Assembly: GCA_947454295.1 (NCBI GenBank)
Contig: CANGMO010000001.1
Coordinates: 1-27,196, forward strand
From: Verrucomicrobiota bacterium
GTDB lineage: Bacteria > Verrucomicrobiota > Verrucomicrobiia > Limisphaerales > UBA9464
Reading direction: 5' to 3'
DNA length: 27,196 bases
In this document: piece by piece, positions 25,053-27,196 of the stretch
How positions within the stretch are numbered: the first letter of the stretch is position 1
Layout of the letters: each line of letters starts with the position of its first letter
Position numbers and translations under genes: made by a program
The notes under the pieces: generated by a model
Told to the model about the DNA's origin: nothing
The model's database searches: none
The model's input: only the letters and a program-made list of their open reading frames with translations

Positions 25053-26219
25053 CTACCGGCGCTCCCGCCCAAGGGATGGCCGAAGCGGTACAGGCGTTGA
25101 TGCGGCATTGGTGCGGAACGCCGATCGGAACAACCAGAAGTTGCGGAACAGGATCTCGGTGGTTTCCGAGAGCCGGGCGGCCTTGTCCGCCAGTCGGGAC
25201 ACGTTCTCCACAAGATTCGTCTGATTCACCTTGGCGTTGAATCCGTTGGCGGTGTCACGCAGATCGTTGAGGGTCCTCCGGACATCCACCAGCACCGGTC
25301 CCAGTTCCTCAGAACGCAGCCTCGCCTCGCCCAAGGTCTGCTTCACCTGAGCCATGATGGGGGTCAGTTCCTCGGATTTCTTCGTCACCGAGTCGAGGAC
25401 CTGATTCAGCTTGGCCTTGGTATCCACCGGCAACACCAGATCCCCCACCCCGCCGTCGCGCGCCAGCCGAGGTTCGAGCTGGCCTGTGATCCGGGCCATC
25501 CGTCCCAGGATCTCATCCAGGTTGGCGGTCGCCCTCGGTAGCGCACCATCGATCACGCCGCTGATCCTGTCCACCTTGCCCATGATCCGCTGGGCCTGCG
25601 CGAGCAGCGTCTCCGACTGATCCAAGGCCAGGTAATACCCCTTCGCACCATTGGTGATGGCCCCGTACTTGAGGAACTTATTGGTCCGATCCGCCGAGGG
25701 GGACTTGTACGCGAACTGATCCCACAACACCCCGAGGTGTCCCCCGGGAAGGTTGGTCACCGTCACCAACGTCTCCGGCGACCCCACGGAAACATCGAGC
25801 GTGACGCCGCCCGCGACCTCAACGGGAAACCCGCCGATCGTTACCCGCGAGTCGGTGTTGATGTATCCGGGATAGGGATCCCGAATGGTGAACGCGACGA
25901 ACACGTTGAAATTGTTGGTCGCGTAATAGTCCCAGCTGCGCCGCAACTCGAGGTTCACCGGCTCCACGTGGGTGACCCGCCCGACACGATAGCCCATCAG
26001 CTGCACCGGGGTTCCTTCATGGATGCCGGTGGCCTGGGATAGGTAGGTGTAGTAGGGCACCTCGGTCACCCACCAGCCACGCGCCTCGCCGGTGGTGCGA
26101 ACAAACCAGGTGACGAAGCCTGCCGCGCTGAGCCCGGCCATGATGAGGAACACCACCACAAGCCATTCCACCTTGTGAAGCCGGGTCCGAAGCTGCGGAG
26201 TAAGATCTTGGAGGGCCAT
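25053..26219 (-). CDS. mlaD: MlaD/MCE-domain lipid-transport protein
   Basis: A 388-residue protein with a short cytoplasmic N-terminus, one transmembrane segment (about 18-40), an MCE domain (about 52-150) with YLSQATGIHEGTPVQLMGYRVGRV as the conserved strand-turn, and a long helical, partly coiled-coil C-terminal region (about 200-360) with repeated TL/LD heptad-like spacing. E. coli MlaD is about 180 residues; the longer helical tail resembles PqiB/Mce-type proteins that form channels or needles across the periplasm. It should bind lipids between the inner-membrane permease and the outer membrane. The ATG at 26219 lies 6 bp after the ATPase stop, so the genes form one operon; no Shine-Dalgarno is seen. 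Confidence 0.9.
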   Translation of the reverse strand: MALQDLTPQLRTRLHKVEWLVVVFLIMAGLSAAGFVTWFVRTTGEARGWWVTEVPYYTYLSQATGIHEGTPVQLMGYRVGRVTHVEPVNLELRRSWDYYATNNFNVFVAFTIRDPYPGYINTDSRVTIGGFPVEVAGGVTLDVSVGSPETLVTVTNLPGGHLGVLWDQFAYKSPSADRTNKFLKYGAITNGAKGYYLALDQSETLLAQAQRIMGKVDRISGVIDGALPRATANLDEILGRMARITGQLEPRLARDGGVGDLVLPVDTKAKLNQVLDSVTKKSEELTPIMAQVKQTLGEARLRSEELGPVLVDVRRTLNDLRDTANGFNAKVNQTNLVENVSRLADKAARLSETTEILFRNFWLFRSAFRTNAASTPVPLRPSLGRERR

Positions 26220-26225
26220 GGGAAT

Positions 26226-26996
26226 TCAGAATGCGTCACCGAGCACTTCGCGCACCGGGTCTTCCGTGAGCGCCATCACGCCGCCGGAATCGCCGAGCAG
26301 TTGGAAGGCACCTCGATGGATTAGGGCAAAGCGATGTCCAATGGAAAGGAAAGGCCGCAACATCTCGGTGCCCACGATCACGGTCGCGGGCTTCCGATGC
26401 AGCCACGGTGATCCGGCAATCAGGGAGGTCACGATGGATCGCCACCAGCGGATTTGTCCCGAGTCGAGGCCGGCCACCGGATCGTCCAGCACCACGAGTT
26501 CGGGCCGGAGGGCAAGCGCGCGGGCAAGCGCCACGCGCAGCCGCATGCCGCGGCCCAGCCGGGACGGCATCGCGCCGACTACCGCCTGCAGCTCGAGCCA
26601 TTCGAGCAGCGGGCGCACCTCCTCAACCGCCGCCTCCATCGACATCCCCTGATGATAGCGAAGCGGCAGGGTGACGTTCTCGATTGCCGTGAGGGAACCA
26701 AACAAACGTCCACTTCCCGAAAACAAAAATCCAACGCGGGTCCGGATGTCGGAAACCGCATCTCCACGCAGTTCCGCCACGGGACGCCCGAACAGCTGGA
26801 GCGCCCCGGCGACTACGGGCCGCAAGCCCGCTGCGGTCTCGAGAAACGCCGACACACCGGAACCCTGCACACCGGCCACCACCCAACACTCCCCGGTTTC
26901 CACCGACCAATCCACCGCCCGAACCGCCCCGCGGCCGGAATGGCTGGCTTCCGCGATTTCGACCGCGGTCATTTCCAGGATTGGTTGCGTGGCCAT
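26226..26996 (-). CDS. mlaF: MlaF-like ABC transporter ATPase with degenerate nucleotide-binding motifs
   Basis: A 256-residue ABC-ATPase-like protein, normal length for MlaF, starting at ATG 26996 (MATQPILEM), 8 bp after the permease stop. The fold is recognisable throughout: GFLF...LFGSLTAIENVTLPL (89-112) and MRLRVALARALALRPELVVLDDP (151-173) match MlaF. The motifs are altered: Walker A is GVQGSGVS (42-49) with Val48 for Lys; the Q-loop Gln is Ser93; the signature is LGRGM (147-151) instead of LSGGM; the Walker B Glu is Asp172; and the H-loop His is Thr210 in VGTEM. MlaF normally powers phospholipid transport through MlaE. With these changes ATP hydrolysis is doubtful. The gene is intact, with no stop or frameshift, and sits in its expected operon. 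Confidence 0.88.
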   Translation of the reverse strand: MATQPILEMTAVEIAEASHSGRGAVRAVDWSVETGECWVVAGVQGSGVSAFLETAAGLRPVVAGALQLFGRPVAELRGDAVSDIRTRVGFLFSGSGRLFGSLTAIENVTLPLRYHQGMSMEAAVEEVRPLLEWLELQAVVGAMPSRLGRGMRLRVALARALALRPELVVLDDPVAGLDSGQIRWWRSIVTSLIAGSPWLHRKPATVIVGTEMLRPFLSIGHRFALIHRGAFQLLGDSGGVMALTEDPVREVLGDAF

Positions 26997-27004
26997 GGCC
27001 GGTA

Positions 27005-27196
27005 CTAGAGGACGAGATACAGCGGCACAAACAAGGCATCGAGAAGCAGGCACCCGATGCCACAAATGGTCACGGTGCGCGTGGTCGCAGCACCGACCTC
27101 TTCAAGCCGGATTGGCTGGGCCAGGCCCTGATAGCAAATCACCAGCCCGATCAGGCACCCGAACAGTCCGGTTTTCACCGCCAACAGCGGAAAATC
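27005..27196 (-). CDS. mlaE: MlaE-family ABC transporter permease, C-terminal part only
   Basis: The last 63 codons of a permease running off the right edge, ending at TAG 27007-27005. The visible part has two hydrophobic segments, LFGCLIGLVICYQGLA and a C-terminal ICGIGCLLLDALFVPLYLVL. The intervening EEVGAATTRTV matches the MlaE EGVG-ATT motif. MlaE is the inner-membrane subunit of the phospholipid transporter. Its stop lies 8 bp before the ATPase start, and the order mlaE-mlaF-mlaD supports one operon. Confidence 0.85.
   Translation of the reverse strand, partial: DFPLLAVKTGLFGCLIGLVICYQGLAQPIRLEEVGAATTRTVTICGIGCLLLDALFVPLYLVL

Noticed and set aside
1..27196. Search for CRISPR arrays, insertion sequences, prophage or defence genes
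   Set aside because: No evenly spaced direct repeats, transposase, integrase, nuclease or toxin-antitoxin pattern was seen on either strand; the paralogue pair and the repeats in the peptidase are gene-internal duplications.

Overview
The window (about 27 kb, GC-rich) looks like chromosomal DNA of a Verrucomicrobiota bacterium, perhaps the Limisphaerales/Pedosphaera-type lineages. The evidence is a DUF1549/DUF1553 protein with haem-type cysteine motifs followed by a twin-arginine DUF1501 protein and a pre-peptidase C-terminal (PPC) domain protein, a combination typical of the PVC superphylum. Other hints are helical membrane-anchored paralogues with a 'GCP..T' motif, a small TPR protein of PVC type, and few Shine-Dalgarno sequences. 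The phylum is inferred from gene content, not from a phylogenetic marker.

Layout. 1-2.6 kb: 3' part of a large secreted C10 (streptopain-type) peptidase ending in calcium-binding repeats. 2.7-2.9 kb: tRNA-Phe, an opposite-strand terminator-like hairpin and a heptanucleotide repeat. 3-4.2 kb: exported sialidase-like protein. 4.3-6.5 kb: dnaA and glnB (PII) around the only gene-free stretch above 300 bp, which carries DnaA-box-like sites and is a candidate oriC or dnaA control region. 6.7-10.6 kb: a TPR protein, then on the minus strand an exported LolA-like protein and two translationally coupled paralogous membrane-anchored proteins. 10.7-12.3 kb: transaldolase and a GNAT acetyltransferase. 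12.3-18.8 kb: the DUF1549/DUF1553 - DUF1501 - PPC operon. 18.9-19.7 kb: larE. 19.8-24.9 kb: surface-polysaccharide genes (O-antigen-ligase-like protein, SDR, sugar transferase, WecG/TagA-type glycosyltransferase, rfbA). 25.1-27.2 kb: an Mla-type lipid-transport operon, mlaE (partial) - mlaF - mlaD.

How the genes fit together. Much of the window concerns the envelope: lipid trafficking (Mla), polysaccharide synthesis, and exported proteins. dnaA, glnB, transaldolase and tRNA-Phe are housekeeping genes. I found no CRISPR array, insertion sequence, prophage or defence system.

The most unusual signals are residue losses in otherwise well-conserved families. The MlaF-like ATPase has lost the consensus residue in all five nucleotide-handling motifs, including Walker A Lys to Val. 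The sugar transferase lacks the Asp of the Asp-Glu dyad expected for its family. I found no clear new multi-gene system. The best leads are these two, the coupled 'GCP..T' paralogue pair, and the possible origin beside dnaA.
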